DNA of 64,000 nucleotides from Flavobacterium frigoritolerans (GCF_025847275.1 NZ_JAOZEV010000001.1:186001-250000); one strand, 5' to 3'. Positions 1 to 10,294 are shown, counted from the first letter of the stretch. A program made the numbers and translations. The notes: a model not told the origin generated them from the letters alone.

Positions 1-2704
1 TAATCTTCATGGCTTTAGCCCAAATTTTACGCGCTACACGACCAATTACTGCATATTCTGGATCTACTCCATTCGAGAAAAAGAAGGATAAGTTAGGTCC
101 GAAATCATTGATACTCATTCCGCGGCTCAAATAGTATTCTACGTAAGTGAAACCATTAGAAAGCGTAAATGCCAATTGTGTAATTGGGTTTGCTCCTGCC
201 TCGGCAATATGATATCCTGAAATAGAAACCGAATAAAAATTACGTACGTTTTGCGTAATAAAATATTCCTGAACATCTCCCATTAATCGTAAAGCAAATT
301 CGGTAGAGAAGATACAAGTATTTTGTGCTTGATCTTCTTTAAGAATATCGGCTTGAACTGTTCCTCGCACTTGCGAAAGCGTTTTGGCTTTTATATCATT
401 ATAAACCTCTAAAGGTAAAACCTCATCACCAGTAACTCCAAGAAGCATTAATCCTAAACCATTATTCCCCGCTGGCAAATCGCCTTGGTATTTAGGTCTT
501 GTAATTCCTTTTGCTGCGTATAGTTTAGTAATTTTTTGTTCTACTTCTTTCTCTAAATCATTAGCTTTAATGTAATACTCACATTGCTGATCTATTGCAG
601 CATTCATAAAGAAACCTAGCAACATTGGTGCTGGTCCATTTATAGTCATACTCACAGATGTTAAAGCATGAACTAAATCAAAACCTGAATATAGTTTTTT
701 GGCATCATCCAGACAACAAATAGAAACTCCTGCATTTCCGATTTTACCATAAATATCTGGTCGTACATCGGGATCATTACCATATAATGTCACACTATCA
801 AAAGCTGTCGAAAGGCGTTTTGCAGGTAATCCTGCGCTTACATAATGAAAACGTTTGTTGGTTCTTTCTGGTCCACCTTCTCCTGCAAACATACGAGACG
901 GATCTTCTCCTTCTCTCTTAAAAGGATATAAACCTGATGCAAACGGAAATTCACCAGGAACATTCTCTTGCAAACACCAACGCAAGATATCTCCCCAAGC
1001 TTCGTATTTAGGCAACGCTATTTTCGGGATTTGTTGGTGCGATAAACTTTCGGTATGTGTTGCTATTTTTATTTCCTTATCACGAACTTTAAAGCTGTAA
1101 ACAGGATTTTTGTATTTGTTTACTTTTTCATCCCAAGTTAGGATCATCTCCCAATTGTATGGATCTAAATCCATTTTTACCTTATCAAACTGATTTAGTA
1201 AAAGATTCAGGAAAACACGATTTTCATCAAGTCCTTCGACTCCGCTCAGGATGACACTATCATCGATTCCTGCCTTTGTAATTACAGGGATTTTGCCCGT
1301 AACACTTTCGATAGTTTTAAAAATACCGTATAACTTTTGAGCTACTTGTTGTTGCGACAAAGCTGTATCATCATACTTACGATTGTTCTCGGCAATCTCG
1401 GATAAGTATCTTGTTCTGTGTGGTGGAATTACGAATATTTTCTCGCTCATTTCACGAGTAATTTCGAAAGTCGATTTTAAATCCGATTCCGTTTTCTCGA
1501 CAATTTTATCCATGATAGATTTATACAATGTATTCATCCCCGGATCATTAAACTGTGAAGCAATTGTTCCAAAAACAGGCATATCGTCAGGATTTTTATC
1601 CCAAAGATTATGATTGCGTTGGTATTGTTTTTTCACATCACGTATAGCATCTAGCGCGCCACGTTTGTCGAATTTGTTTAATGCCACTAAATCGGCAAAA
1701 TCAAGCATGTCGATTTTTTCCAATTGTGTTGCAGCTCCAAATTCTGGTGTCATTACATATAAAGAAACATCTGAATGATCCATAATCTCTGTATCTGACT
1801 GACCGATTCCTGAAGTTTCTAAAATGATAATATCATATTTAGCCGCTTTAAGAACCTGAATCGCTTCGGCAACATATTTAGACAAAGCCAAATTTGATTG
1901 ACGAGTTGCCAACGAGCGCATATAAACTCTAGAATTATTAATAGCGTTCATTCGGATTCTATCTCCTAAAAGTGCTCCTCCTGTTTTACGCTTCGATGGA
2001 TCTACAGATACAATTCCGATTGTTTTTGTTGGAAAATCGATTAAAAAACGACGTACCAATTCATCTACTAATGAAGATTTTCCTGCTCCACCAGTTCCTG
2101 TAATTCCCAGTACAGGAATTTTAGAAGTAGCATTATTTTGATGTATTTTATCAAAAACAGGCTTTGCAATCTCTGGAAAATTCTCTGCTGCAGAAATCAA
2201 ACGAGCTATTGCTGTTGGATTTTTATCTTCGATATGATCTATTTCATCTGTAAGTTTATCTCCAATAGGATAATCAGAACGTTCTACCAAATCATTAATC
2301 ATTCCTTGTAATCCCAAAGAACGTCCATCATCTGGAGAATAAATTCTTGTAATTCCGTATTCGTGTAGTTCTGCAATTTCGCTTGGCAAAATTACTCCAC
2401 CACCTCCACCAAAAATTTTAATATGTCCAGCTCCTTTTTCATGAAGCAGATCATACATATATTTAAAATATTCGTTGTGACCACCTTGATACGAAGTTAG
2501 CGCAATAGAGTTTGCATCTTCCTGAATAGCTGTATTTACAACTTCTTCAACACTTCGATCGTGACCTAAATGAATTACCTCAACTCCTGTGGATTGAATA
2601 ATACGGCGCATTATATTTATTGCCGCATCATGTCCATCAAAAAGTGATGCAGCGGTAACAATTCTTACTTTATTTTTAGGAATATAAGGTATTTGTGGTT
2701 CCAT
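1..2704 (-). CDS. icmF: Fused acyl-CoA mutase with G-protein chaperone (IcmF type), C-terminus cut off
   Basis: Coenzyme-B12-dependent acyl-CoA mutase that rearranges carbon skeletons of short acyl-CoAs (isobutyryl-CoA/n-butyryl-CoA type), fused to its own MeaB-like GTPase chaperone. About 901 residues lie in the window, beginning [12 protein letters not shown]; the reading frame runs off the left edge, so some 200 or more C-terminal residues are missing. Visible parts in order: an N-terminal cobalamin-binding domain with LFDGHDAAI and a GGGGG stretch, a P-loop [12 protein letters not shown] near residue 200, then the mutase barrel after about residue 560. This domain order separates IcmF from ordinary methylmalonyl-CoA mutase, which lacks the internal GTPase. 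Substrate preference cannot be read with certainty because the family includes pivalyl- and isovaleryl-CoA mutases. Confidence 0.88.
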   Translation of the reverse strand, partial: MEPQIPYIPKNKVRIVTAASLFDGHDAAINIMRRIIQSTGVEVIHLGHDRSVEEVVNTAIQEDANSIALTSYQGGHNEYFKYMYDLLHEKGAGHIKIFGGGGGVILPSEIAELHEYGITRIYSPDDGRSLGLQGMINDLVERSDYPIGDKLTDEIDHIEDKNPTAIARLISAAENFPEIAKPVFDKIHQNNATSKIPVLGITGTGGAGKSSLVDELVRRFLIDFPTKTIGIVSVDPSKRKTGGALLGDRIRMNAINNSRVYMRSLATRQSNLALSKYVAEAIQVLKAAKYDIIILETSGIGQSDTEIMDHSDVSLYVMTPEFGAATQLEKIDMLDFADLVALNKFDKRGALDAIRDVKKQYQRNHNLWDKNPDDMPVFGTIASQFNDPGMNTLYKSIMDKIVEKTESDLKSTFEITREMSEKIFVIPPHRTRYLSEIAENNRKYDDTALSQQQVAQKLYGIFKTIESVTGKIPVITKAGIDDSVILSGVEGLDENRVFLNLLLNQFDKVKMDLDPYNWEMILTWDEKVNKYKNPVYSFKVRDKEIKIATHTESLSHQQIPKIALPKYEAWGDILRWCLQENVPGEFPFASGLYPFKREGEDPSRMFAGEGGPERTNKRFHYVSAGLPAKRLSTAFDSVTLYGNDPDVRPDIYGKIGNAGVSICCLDDAKKLYSGFDLVHALTSVSMTINGPAPMLLGFFMNAAIDQQCEYYIKANDLEKEVEQKITKLYAAKGITRPKYQGDLPAGNNGLGLMLLGVTGDEVLPLEVYNDIKAKTLSQVRGTVQADILKEDQAQNTCIFSTEFALRLMGDVQEYFITQNVRNFYSVSISGYHIAEAGANPITQLAFTLSNGFTYVEYYLSRGMSINDFGPNLSFFFSNGVDPEYAVIGRVARKIWAKAMKI

Positions 2705-2832
2705 TTTGAGAATATGATAATTTTAGGAGAGCAATTTACAAAAAAATTTAATGATTCTTGAATCTAGTTTTAAACCTTATTAAAAAAATATTTATTTAAA
2801 ATAGTCCTGAAATATATTTTCAAAGCATAAAT

Positions 2833-2863
2833 TTTATTTTATAGCTTTTTTCGCATATATTTG
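2833..2863 (+). promoter_or_regulatory. Bacteroidota-type promoter
   Basis: TATATTTG at 2856-2863 matches the -7 consensus TAnnTTTG exactly, and TTTA at 2833-2836 sits 19 bp upstream at the -33 position. It points rightward into 2.87-3.3 kb, where only a decayed reading frame and, further on, the gene at 3322 are found. Confidence 0.5.
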
Positions 2864-2902
2864 CACAAAATTTTAAATTAATTACTTAATTAAGTCCTAA
2901 TT

Positions 2903-3074
2903 ATATCACAAAAAAGAACATTTATTCTAGTAACGCTTAGCTGTCTACTTTCAAATAAATGTATAGATCCTATGACTATCCTAACAGATGGTTTTTCATT
3001 AAAAATATGATAATGGAGAATTTTATGATTCAGAAGGCTTAATCAATGTAATTATTTATAACAAAAACATTTAG
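2903..3074 (+). pseudogene. Possible decayed small lipoprotein gene
   Basis: One frame from 2903 reads QKRTFILVTLSCLLSNKC, which looks like a lipoprotein signal peptide, then stops at a TGA near 3008. Another frame continues with DNGEFYDSEGLINVI and ends at 3072-3074. There is no ATG at the front, and one frameshift is needed to join the halves. A good promoter lies just upstream. This is an interpretation of a short stretch; it may equally be non-coding. The rest of the 2705-3321 gap shows nothing else that I can support. Confidence 0.25.
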
Positions 3075-3321
3075 AGTAAGAATAGATTTTAGATTAATAC
3101 GCTATCCCCCCTGTCGTGTTATTCTTGCTTATTGATTTTGTTTTTAGTATCCCAAACTAAAAATAATATTACCATAACGTGTTAGTTTTAAAACTTATAG
3201 TAGCCATCAATAATAATTATTAAAAAGATATTTGCTCTTCAAATTTTAAAATTTACCTAATACTTTATAAAACTGATATTGTTTTATAAGCAAGCTATAA
3301 TTTATAAAGACTAAAAAAATA

Positions 3322-3930
3322 ATGTCTCTCGCTATAACAAAAGTAATTACAAAAATACCTCAAATGAGAAAATTCGATTTAAAAGCATTTAGTAAAAACA
3401 AAAAAAACAAAAACTATTACCGATATATCAAAATAAATGATGAGGGAGCTACAATCGAAACTTATCTTATCGAGAACAAAGATTCCTATCAAGAAACTAT
3501 TGTTTATTTAAACACACCTATTAAAAAAAGGTATATGTATGATAAGTATACATTAAACATCATAAAAGAGATCTCAAGCTTTTATGATTGTATTATAGGT
3601 TTCCGAAGAGAATATAATGAAGATGGAGTACTTATAGTAGAGATAGATAACGATGCTCCTTATAAGTTTAGCTGGCAGAATCTAGTAAAAAAAATGAAAA
3701 CAGAGTACGATATAGACCTAATGGATAAGTTAGACCAAATTAAAAATAACAATTCGGTATCATATCTATCCAGAAACTCTCAGAAAATGCAATATGACAT
3801 TCGTATTCCATGCGAATTTATTCCTCATGGATTTCCCGAAGAGAGATTCGAAATCGATGCTACAACAGGAGAAATTATCACACACATTAAAAACAAGGAA
3901 AAAATATATCCAAATGCAAACCGTGATTAA
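3322..3930 (+). CDS. Hypothetical protein, 202 aa
   Basis: Not recognised. The protein is soluble by appearance: no signal peptide or membrane segment, a strongly basic N-terminal third (KAFSKNKKNKNYYRYIK) and many charged residues throughout. The C-terminal part has FEIDATTGEIITHIKNKEK, a pattern that recalls a closing beta-hairpin. It stands alone between an AT-rich gap and the DUF4197 gene and has no evident operon partner. The ATG at 3322 is the first in frame after a stop and is preceded by an A-rich stretch, typical of Bacteroidota starts. Function unknown. Confidence 0.6.
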   Translation: MSLAITKVITKIPQMRKFDLKAFSKNKKNKNYYRYIKINDEGATIETYLIENKDSYQETIVYLNTPIKKRYMYDKYTLNIIKEISSFYDCIIGFRREYNEDGVLIVEIDNDAPYKFSWQNLVKKMKTEYDIDLMDKLDQIKNNNSVSYLSRNSQKMQYDIRIPCEFIPHGFPEERFEIDATTGEIITHIKNKEKIYPNANRD

Positions 3931-4090
3931 TAACGACCGCACACGTCGCATCTTACCATTTTTACAAAACGATGTTCACTTAACATAGCAAACTGTATTC
4001 TGTGCTATTATAGCGCAGAATTGCTGCATAGTGGAAACAATGTTACTAATGAAACAAAATGTTTCTGCTCCTAAAATAAAATTGTGGCTT

Positions 4091-4115
4091 TATTTTTGAA
4101 TAAGTAGTATTTTTG
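4091..4115 (+). promoter_or_regulatory. Candidate -7 elements for the DUF4197 gene
   Basis: Two exact TATTTTTG octamers (4091-4098 and 4108-4115) fit TAnnTTTG. The second would start transcription about 15 nt before the ATG at 4138. No clear -33 element stands at the ideal distance. Confidence 0.4.
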
Positions 4116-4137
4116 AAACTTATAAAACTACTACTTA

Positions 4138-4857
4138 ATGAAAAAGATTTTACTTTTAACACTTGCATTTTCTATTACATCTTATGCTCAAGTGCAACAA
4201 ACGCTAAACAAACTACCTCAACTATCTTCAAAATTATCGAGCCTTGGCGGTGTTGATATCGCTTCTGGTTTAAAGGAAGCTTTAGACAAAGGAATAGCGA
4301 AACAAGTAACAAAATTAACTGCTACTGATGGGTTTTATAAAAATGAAGCTGTAAAAATCCTAATGCCAACCGAATTACAAAAAGTAGATGCTACTTTACG
4401 AAGAATCGGTCTTTCGTCTCTTGCTGATGAAGGAATTAAGGTATTGAATCGCGCAGCCGAAGATGCTGTAAAAGAAGCTACTCCAATATTTGTATCGGCG
4501 GTAAAAAACATGTCGATTAATGATGCTAAATCTATTTTATTAGGTGATGAAAGTGCAGCTACAAGCTATTTACAATCTAGCACTACTACTTCATTATACA
4601 GTAAATTTAATCCTGTCATTAAAGAATCTTTTAGTAAAGTTGGTGCCGACCAAATCTGGTCGAACATCATTACTAAATACAATAGTATTCCGCTTGTAAA
4701 GAAAGTTAATCCAGATTTAACAGATTATACTACCAACCAAGCTCTTGCTGGTGTTTTTAAAATGATTGCTGTAGAAGAAAAAACGATTAGAACTGATATA
4801 AGTTCAAGAACTTCTCCTTTATTAAAAAAAGTATTTGCTATGCAGGATAAAAAATAA
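4138..4857 (+). CDS. DUF4197 domain-containing exported protein
   Basis: A 239-residue exported protein. Residues 1-18 (MKKILLLTLAFSITSYAQ) are a signal peptide. The rest matches my recollection of the DUF4197 family: GVDIASGLKEALDKGI near the front, a central LRRIGLSSLADE helix, NMSINDAKSILLG and a final ALAGVFKMIAVEEKTIR segment. The family is helical, periplasmic or outer-membrane associated, and has no established biochemical role. The gene sits just ahead of purU with a 92-bp gap and is on the same strand, so co-transcription is possible but not shown. Confidence 0.85.
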   Translation: MKKILLLTLAFSITSYAQVQQTLNKLPQLSSKLSSLGGVDIASGLKEALDKGIAKQVTKLTATDGFYKNEAVKILMPTELQKVDATLRRIGLSSLADEGIKVLNRAAEDAVKEATPIFVSAVKNMSINDAKSILLGDESAATSYLQSSTTTSLYSKFNPVIKESFSKVGADQIWSNIITKYNSIPLVKKVNPDLTDYTTNQALAGVFKMIAVEEKTIRTDISSRTSPLLKKVFAMQDKK

Positions 4858-4949
4858 ATTTATGTTTAATTAATTTTATTGTTCAACTGCTAATTGCTAT
4901 AAACCTGATTAAACAAATAAATAGCTAACCGATTAACCAAAAAACTAAA

Positions 4950-5804
4950 ATGCAAAAAATAACTTTTCTTATTCACTGTAAAGACCAAAAAGGTATTATT
5001 GCTGCTGTGACTAATTTCATCCTTAAAGTAGAAGGAAATATTACCTACATTGACCAGCATGTTGATGTGGAGCAAAATGTTTTTTTTATGCGACTAGAAT
5101 GTGAATTAACCAATCGAAGCATTGCCATTGAGGATATAAAAACAGATTTTAAAGACTCTATCGCATCCAGTTTTCAGATGTCATGGGAATTATACAATCA
5201 GGAGCAAAAACCTAAAATGGCATTGTTTGTTTCTAAATATGACCATTGTTTATTTGATATTCTAGGACGTTATAGTGCTGATGAATTGGGCGTTGAAATT
5301 CCTGTAATAATTAGTAATCATAACGACTTAAGATCGATTGCTGAACGTTTCGATATTCCGTTTCACTGTGTTCCGTTTACCAAAGACACTAAAGAAGAAG
5401 GTGAAAAGCAGCAAATTGCATTGCTGAAAAAATATGATATCAACTTTATTGTATTGGCACGCTATATGCAAATTATCACTCCTAAATTAATCGGTCTTTA
5501 CGAAAACAAAATCATTAACATTCATCACTCCTTTTTACCAGCATTTCCGGGTGCTAAGCCGTATCATTCGGCTTTTAAAAGAGGGGTGAAAATTATTGGA
5601 GCCACAAGCCATTATGTAACTGAAGAACTAGACGAAGGTCCGATTATCGAGCAAGATATCGCTCGTGTTTCGCACATCCATTCGGTAGATGATTTTATCA
5701 TGAAAGGGCGTGACTTAGAACGCATCGTCTTGGCAAGAGCCATAAAACTACATGCTGAGCGTAAAACAATGGTTTACAGCAATAAAACAGTAGTTTTCTC
5801 ATAA
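4950..5804 (+). CDS. purU: Formyltetrahydrofolate deformylase PurU
   Basis: Hydrolyses 10-formyltetrahydrofolate to formate and tetrahydrofolate, balancing one-carbon pools in the cytoplasm. The 284-residue protein has an N-terminal ACT domain (about 1-80) and a formyltransferase-fold domain (about 88-265). The catalytic triad known for this fold is present at the right spacing: Asn190 and His192 in NIHHSFLPAFPG and Asp228 in EELDEGPII. Length and domain order are normal for PurU. The ATG is preceded by the A-rich tract CCAAAAAACTAAA. Downstream is a repeat-filled intergenic region rather than another gene. Confidence 0.95.
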   Translation: MQKITFLIHCKDQKGIIAAVTNFILKVEGNITYIDQHVDVEQNVFFMRLECELTNRSIAIEDIKTDFKDSIASSFQMSWELYNQEQKPKMALFVSKYDHCLFDILGRYSADELGVEIPVIISNHNDLRSIAERFDIPFHCVPFTKDTKEEGEKQQIALLKKYDINFIVLARYMQIITPKLIGLYENKIINIHHSFLPAFPGAKPYHSAFKRGVKIIGATSHYVTEELDEGPIIEQDIARVSHIHSVDDFIMKGRDLERIVLARAIKLHAERKTMVYSNKTVVFS

Positions 5805-6276
5805 GGATTTAACCGCAAAGAGTGCAAAGGATTCATTCTTTGAACCTTTGTAACTCAGAACCTTTGTAACTTTGAACCTTTATAACTTTGAGCTTTTTTA
5901 GCACGCAGATTTAGCAGATTTTAAAAAAACTTAGAACCAGAACCTTAGCAACTCAAAACCTTAGAACCTTTGTAACTCAGTAACTCTGAACCTTTGTAAC
6001 TCTGAACCTTTGTAACTCTGAACCTTTGTAACTCTGAACCTTTGTAACTTTGAACCTTTATAACTTTGAGCTTTTTTAGCACGCAGATTTAGCAGATTTT
6101 AAAAAAACTTAGAACCAGAACCTTAGCAACTCAAAACCTTAGAACCTTTGCAACTCAGTAACTCTGAACCTTTGTAACTCTGAACCTTTGTAACTTTGAG
6201 CTTTTTTAGCACGCAGATTTAGTGGATTTTAAAAATATTTCAGATTTCAAACTTCGGTAACTTTAAATCTTCAAAA
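5805..6276. repeat. Intergenic repeat block, 16-bp units inside about 178-bp modules
   Basis: The stretch is built from a 16-bp unit GAACCTTTGTAACTCT (variants ending CTTT or CTCAG) repeated in tandem. A larger module, beginning GAGCTTTTTTAGCACGCAG, occurs at about 5890, 6068 and 6199, the first two copies 178 bp apart and nearly identical. It begins just after the purU stop with AACCGCAAAGAGTGCAAAGG, a motif seen again at 19292. No coding capacity. Confidence 0.85.
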
Positions 6277-6280
6277 ATAA

Positions 6281-6314
6281 AAAACCCGACAGATTTTAAA
6301 ATCTATCGGGTTTT
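6281..6314. terminator. Bidirectional terminator-like palindrome (CCCGA family)
   Basis: A 34-nt inverted repeat with one mismatch: AAAACCCGACAGATTTT followed by AAAATCTATCGGGTTTT. It gives an A/T-flanked hairpin that can stop transcription both ways. Closely related palindromes occur at 44466 and 47108. Confidence 0.75.
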
Positions 6315-6357
6315 ATTTTATGCAAATTTTGAGTCTTAAAAAAACCTTAGAACCTCA

Positions 6358-6566
6358 GCAACTCAGAACCTTTGTAGCTCTGAACCTTTGTAGCTCTGAA
6401 CCTTTGTAGCTCTGAACCTTTGAAGCTCTGAACCTTTGAAGCTCTGAACCTTTGTAGCTCTGAACCTTTGAAGCTCTGAACCTTTGAAGCTTTGAAGCTC
6501 TGAACCTTTGTAGCTCTGAACCTTTGTAACTCTGAACCTTTGTAACTCTGAACCTTTGTAACTCAA
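6358..6566. repeat. Tandem array of 16-bp repeats downstream of katA
   Basis: About twelve copies of CTCTGAACCTTTGTAG and close variants (GTAG, GAAG, GTAA) in direct tandem, ending 10 bp before the katA stop codon. The unit is the same as in the 5.8-6.2 kb block. Because 16 is not a multiple of 3, all frames cycle; the open frame on the minus strand here is a by-product. Confidence 0.9.
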
Positions 6567-6576
6567 AAAAAAAAAC

Positions 6577-8070
6577 TTATCTAACTTCTATCAATAATCT
6601 TGGATCACTAAAGTTATTTACTTCGTCCATAGTCATTCCTAATGCGTTTGCAACACCTTCTCCATAGGCTGGATCGGCTTTAAAGCAGTTACGAATATGT
6701 CTTACTTGAATAAACTTTTGCGCTCCTCCTACTTGTGCCGCTGTGTTTTTAAACAAAAACTGTTTTTTATCGTCGGTCATTAAGCGGAATAATTTTCCTG
6801 GTTGAGAAAAATAATCATTATCATCTTCTCTAAAGTTATGAGCATAAGCATCTCCGTGAATTGACAATGGTGGTTCTTTGTATTCTGGTTGTTCCTGCCA
6901 TTTTCCAAAACTATTAGGCTCATAATGTTTTTTGCTTCCGTAATTTCCATCTACACGCATTGCGCCATCACGGTGGAAACTATTTACAGGGCATTTGGCT
7001 GCATTTACTGGAATTTGTGCATTGTTTACTCCTAAACGATAACGGTGTGCATCTCCATAAGAAAACAAACGGGCTTGTAACATTTTATCTGGTGAATATC
7101 CGATTCCGGGAACAATATTGGCCGGATTAAATGCTGCCTGCTCTACTTCTGCAAAATAGTTATCTGGGTTTCTGTTTAATTCAAATTCTCCAACTGGAAT
7201 AAGCGGAAAATCTCCTTTTAACCAAACTTTTGTTAAATCGAATGGATGATATTTATACGTTTTAGCTTGCTCCTCGGTCATGATTTGCACAGACAATTTC
7301 CATTTTGGAAAATCTTTTCTTTCGATAGCTTCAAATAAATCCCTTTGGTGGCTTTCTCTGTCATTTCCAACTAGTTTTGCAGCTTCTTCATCGGATAGAT
7401 TTTCAATTCCTTGCTGTGTTACAAAGTGAAATTTAACCCAATGTCTTTCATTTTTATCATTGATAAAGCTAAAAGTATGACTTCCAAATCCGTGCATCTG
7501 ACGATATGATTTAGGAATACCTCTATCACTCATTACAATTGTTACTTGATGTAATGCTTCGGGAAGTAATGTCCAGAAATCCCAATTGTTATCGGCACTT
7601 CTTAAATTTGTTTGCGGATCACGTTTTACTGCGTGATTTAAGTCTGGAAATTTCATAGGATCACGGAAAAAGAATACTGGCGTATTGTTTCCTACTAAAT
7701 CCCAATTTCCTTGATTTGTATAGAACTTCATGGCAAAACCACGAATATCTCTTTCTGCATCTGCTGCACCTCTTTCTCCTGCAACTGTTGAAAAACGAAC
7801 AAACATGTCTGTTTTTTTTCCTATTTCTGAAAAGATATCGGCTTTAGTATATTGAGTAATATCATGAGTTACGGTAAATGTTCCGTATGCAGCTGATCCT
7901 TTAGCATGCATTCTTCTCTCAGGAATTACCTCTCGGTCAAAATGTGCCATTTTCTCTAAAAACCAAAAATCTTGCAATAATACAGGACCACGTGGTCCTG
8001 CAGTCATTATGTTTTGATTGTCTGGCACAGGTGTTCCTGTTGCCGTGGTAAGTTTGTCTTTCGATTCCAT
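6577..8070 (-). CDS. katA: Haem catalase (monofunctional, small-subunit type)
   Basis: Converts hydrogen peroxide to water and oxygen. The 497-residue protein has the hallmark residues of clade 3 catalases: distal His55 in [13 protein letters not shown], Asn128 in [14 protein letters not shown] (73 residues later, as in bovine catalase) and the haem-ligand tyrosine in [14 protein letters not shown] near residue 338. I start it at the ATG at 8070 (MESKDKLTT). A TTG nine bases upstream is in frame but would be unusual, and the promoter below places the transcript start about 20 nt before the ATG. There is no signal peptide. A tandem repeat array follows the stop directly. Confidence 0.96.
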   Translation of the reverse strand: MESKDKLTTATGTPVPDNQNIMTAGPRGPVLLQDFWFLEKMAHFDREVIPERRMHAKGSAAYGTFTVTHDITQYTKADIFSEIGKKTDMFVRFSTVAGERGAADAERDIRGFAMKFYTNQGNWDLVGNNTPVFFFRDPMKFPDLNHAVKRDPQTNLRSADNNWDFWTLLPEALHQVTIVMSDRGIPKSYRQMHGFGSHTFSFINDKNERHWVKFHFVTQQGIENLSDEEAAKLVGNDRESHQRDLFEAIERKDFPKWKLSVQIMTEEQAKTYKYHPFDLTKVWLKGDFPLIPVGEFELNRNPDNYFAEVEQAAFNPANIVPGIGYSPDKMLQARLFSYGDAHRYRLGVNNAQIPVNAAKCPVNSFHRDGAMRVDGNYGSKKHYEPNSFGKWQEQPEYKEPPLSIHGDAYAHNFREDDNDYFSQPGKLFRLMTDDKKQFLFKNTAAQVGGAQKFIQVRHIRNCFKADPAYGEGVANALGMTMDEVNNFSDPRLLIEVR

Positions 8071-8096
8071 AAGTAACAAATTTTAATGATTATATT

Positions 8097-8127
8097 CAAA
8101 GGTAACGTACTTGCGTCTATAAACAAA
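8097..8127 (-). promoter_or_regulatory. katA promoter
   Basis: On the minus strand TTTG (8127-8124), exactly 19 bp, then TACCTTTG (8104-8097): a perfect match to the Bacteroidota -33/-7 promoter. It would start transcription near 8090, some 20 nt before the katA ATG. Confidence 0.75.
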
Positions 8128-8337
8128 ATTGATTGTTTTTATATTGTAATAGTAATATTCTATTAAAGAACATTAAATTACTACATTTTAAGCTTACCTA
8201 AAAGTAATCAAAAAAAGTTAACTTATGTACAACAAAGTAATAACAAAACCTTAACAGGATAACATTGGCTTATGTATGATCTTTGCAATGTAATAAACTG
8301 GTTATTTATTATTTTGGTTTTGGTTAGTTAAATGATT

Positions 8338-8369
8338 GCCGGCATCTGTTAGATGTCGGCTTTTTTTTT
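8338..8369 (+). terminator. Rho-independent terminator without an upstream gene
   Basis: A 10-bp stem (GCCGGCATCT / AGATGTCGGC, one G-U pair) with a GTT loop at 8338-8360, followed by nine T residues. No reading frame precedes it on the plus strand; the transcript it ends would begin in the katA upstream region. The rest of the 8080-8465 gap holds the katA promoter and otherwise nothing supported. Confidence 0.8.
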
Positions 8370-8465
8370 GCTTTGAACTTTCTTGGATTTTATAGCCTAC
8401 AAAAGCCCTCTTCTCTAACGGACTTGTTAGGAAATCTTTATTTTTAATTTAAGTTTAAAAGTAAA

Positions 8466-9263
8466 TTATTGCAAGCGCTCGTGCATTTGCTTAAAGTAGG
8501 AGAACGCTTTTAGCAATCGGGTTCCGTACCAGGAAAACATTTCGCCATCTACAAAAACGGTTTTAGCATGATGCGTAAATCGCCCAATTTCGAATGCATC
8601 TTCTTCTTTAAACGGATAAGGTTCTGAGGACAATAAAACGACATCTGGATCGCCCTCTAAGCGCATTTTCTTAAGTTCTATTTCGGGATAGCGCCCTTTA
8701 TCCAAGTATATATTAGTAAAATGATTCAGCTTTAATAGCTCATTTATATAATTATCCGAACCTGCTACCATAAAAGGATTCTTCCAGATAAAATAAGCTG
8801 CTTTTTTTAATGGCTTGTCTTTTATGAAGGTTTTAAATTCTTGCAATCCAAAAGCCAATTTATCGTTCCATTTTTGTGCTTCGGTTCTGCAATTAAATAA
8901 TTGTCCGAAATCGGTAATCATCTGGAAATTGTCTTCGATAGTCAAAATATTGGTTACCCAAACTGGGCATATTTCTGATAGTTTATCTACAATTTCCTTT
9001 GTGTTTTCTTCTTTATTACAAATGATAATATCTGGATTCAGTAATCGAATTTTCTCGTAATGCACTTTTTTAGTTCCTCCAACCATTTTCTTAGTTGATT
9101 TTAAGTGATACGGATGTACACAAAACTTGGTGATTCCAACGATTTTATCTTCGAGACCTAAATCATAAAGCAATTCGGTTTGCGAAGGAACAAGCGAAAT
9201 AATTCGTTTTGGTGCAGTTTCAAAAGAATGCAAAGTACCGATTTGATCTATTAATTGTTTCAA
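8466..9263 (-). CDS. Helical-backbone metal receptor, BtuF-like binding protein
   Basis: A 265-residue protein of the BtuF/FepB substrate-binding fold: RIISLVPSQTELLYDLG opens the N-lobe, GITKFCVHP and LLNPDIIICNKEEN follow, and KAAYFIWKNPFMVAGSDNYI starts the C-lobe. The family binds cobalamin or ferric chelates for ABC importers. Here there is no signal peptide or lipobox; the first residues MKQLIDQIGTLHSFE already belong to the fold. A cytoplasmic or moonlighting role is therefore possible. No permease or ATPase gene is next to it. Ligand cannot be told from sequence. Confidence 0.8.
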   Translation of the reverse strand: MKQLIDQIGTLHSFETAPKRIISLVPSQTELLYDLGLEDKIVGITKFCVHPYHLKSTKKMVGGTKKVHYEKIRLLNPDIIICNKEENTKEIVDKLSEICPVWVTNILTIEDNFQMITDFGQLFNCRTEAQKWNDKLAFGLQEFKTFIKDKPLKKAAYFIWKNPFMVAGSDNYINELLKLNHFTNIYLDKGRYPEIELKKMRLEGDPDVVLLSSEPYPFKEEDAFEIGRFTHHAKTVFVDGEMFSWYGTRLLKAFSYFKQMHERLQ

Positions 9264-9329
9264 AAGGAGATTTTTTGTTAAAAAGAAGTTTTAGACTATA
9301 CAAGTTTTTTTTAGTTTCAGGTTTTCTTG

Positions 9330-9486
9330 GTTTCAGGTTTAACCGCTAAGTTCACAAGGGTTTTACGCTAAGTTCGCTAAGCTTTATGTTCTTTACGTTC
9401 TTTGTGTATTGAAATTGCTAATTTTGCGATAAATTTTAAGCATACGAAAACTTGAAACCTGAAACTTTAAACTTTAAACTTTAAAC
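9330..9486. repeat. Dispersed intergenic repeats: CTAAGTTCGC motif and AAACTTT heptamers
   Basis: Contains TTAACCGCTAAGTTCACAAG, GTTCGCTAAGCTTT and TTCTTTACGTTCTTTGTG, related to the GCAAAGAG-type repeats at 5812 and 19292. It ends in three AAACTTT heptamers at about 9462-9482 that run into the 3' end of pyrF, so the last codons of pyrF (SLKFKV) are written in repeat sequence. Confidence 0.6.
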
Positions 9487-10294
9487 TCATTATCTCTTCC
9501 ATTTCTTGTTGCATTTTCAAGGCTTCTTCTCTTGCTTTCTCAGCAAAATCAGTTCCTTTGGATGCATAAATAATGGCACGAGAAGAATTAATAAGTAATC
9601 CTATTTTATTGTTCATTCCGTATTTGCATACTTCGGATAAGCTTCCTCCTTGGGCGCCTACTCCTGGAACTAGTAAAAAGCTATCTGGAACAATCTTACG
9701 AATTTCTGTAAAATATTCGGCTTTGGTAGCTCCTACTACATACATTAAGTTCTCGCTATTTTTCCATGTTTTAGAAGTTTCCAAAACTTGTTTATATAAT
9801 TCGGTACCGTTGGTAATTAATGTCTGGAAATCGAATGCGCCTTCGTTTGATGTTAAGGCTAACATTATGGTGTGTTTATTTTCGAAGGCCAAGAATGGTT
9901 CAACTGAATCTTTTCCCATATATGGTGCAACTGTTACACTATCAAATTTTAAATCTTCAAAGAAAGCTTTGGCATACATACTTGATGTGTTTCCTATATC
10001 ACCACGTTTAGCATCGGCAATTGTAAAAATATCAGGATACTTCTCGTTTATATAGTTAATTGTTTTTTGCAGCGACAGCCATCCTTTTATTCCGTATGCT
10101 TCATAAAAAGCGGTATTGGGTTTATAAGCAATAGCTAAGTCGTGTGTTGCATCGATTATCACTTTATTAAATTCAAAGATTGGATCTTCTGTCTCTAAAA
10201 GATGTTCTGGAATTTTAGTTAAATCGACATCTAAACCGACGCATAAAAATGATTTTTTTAAAAGAATTTGTTCGTGTAGTTGTTGTGTAGTCAT
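9467..10294 (-). CDS. pyrF: Orotidine 5'-phosphate decarboxylase, type 2
   Basis: Last step of UMP synthesis: decarboxylates orotidine monophosphate. The 275-residue length and layout are those of the longer type 2 enzymes. The catalytic cluster [19 protein letters not shown] has Asp94, Lys96 and Asp99, and the phosphate-binding loop reads [11 protein letters not shown]. The start [10 protein letters not shown] is the first ATG. A convergent-looking hairpin separates it from the upstream OmpA gene on the same strand, so it probably has its own transcript. The C-terminus is encoded within short AAACTTT repeats, which suggests that the exact end is free to drift. Confidence 0.95.
   Translation of the reverse strand: MTTQQLHEQILLKKSFLCVGLDVDLTKIPEHLLETEDPIFEFNKVIIDATHDLAIAYKPNTAFYEAYGIKGWLSLQKTINYINEKYPDIFTIADAKRGDIGNTSSMYAKAFFEDLKFDSVTVAPYMGKDSVEPFLAFENKHTIMLALTSNEGAFDFQTLITNGTELYKQVLETSKTWKNSENLMYVVGATKAEYFTEIRKIVPDSFLLVPGVGAQGGSLSEVCKYGMNNKIGLLINSSRAIIYASKGTDFAEKAREEALKMQQEMEEIMSLKFKV

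Noticed and set aside
855-1613. Two plus-strand frames opposite the acyl-CoA mutase gene
   Set aside because: They are antisense to a continuous, well-recognised mutase/GTPase reading frame.
6363-6566. A 67-codon minus-strand frame rich in GSELQRF/TKVQ repeats
   Set aside because: It is the translation of a 16-bp non-coding tandem repeat; the same units occur in out-of-frame arrays elsewhere.
5805-6566. CRISPR array
   Set aside because: The repeats are direct 16-bp tandems without unique spacers of constant size, and there are no cas genes.
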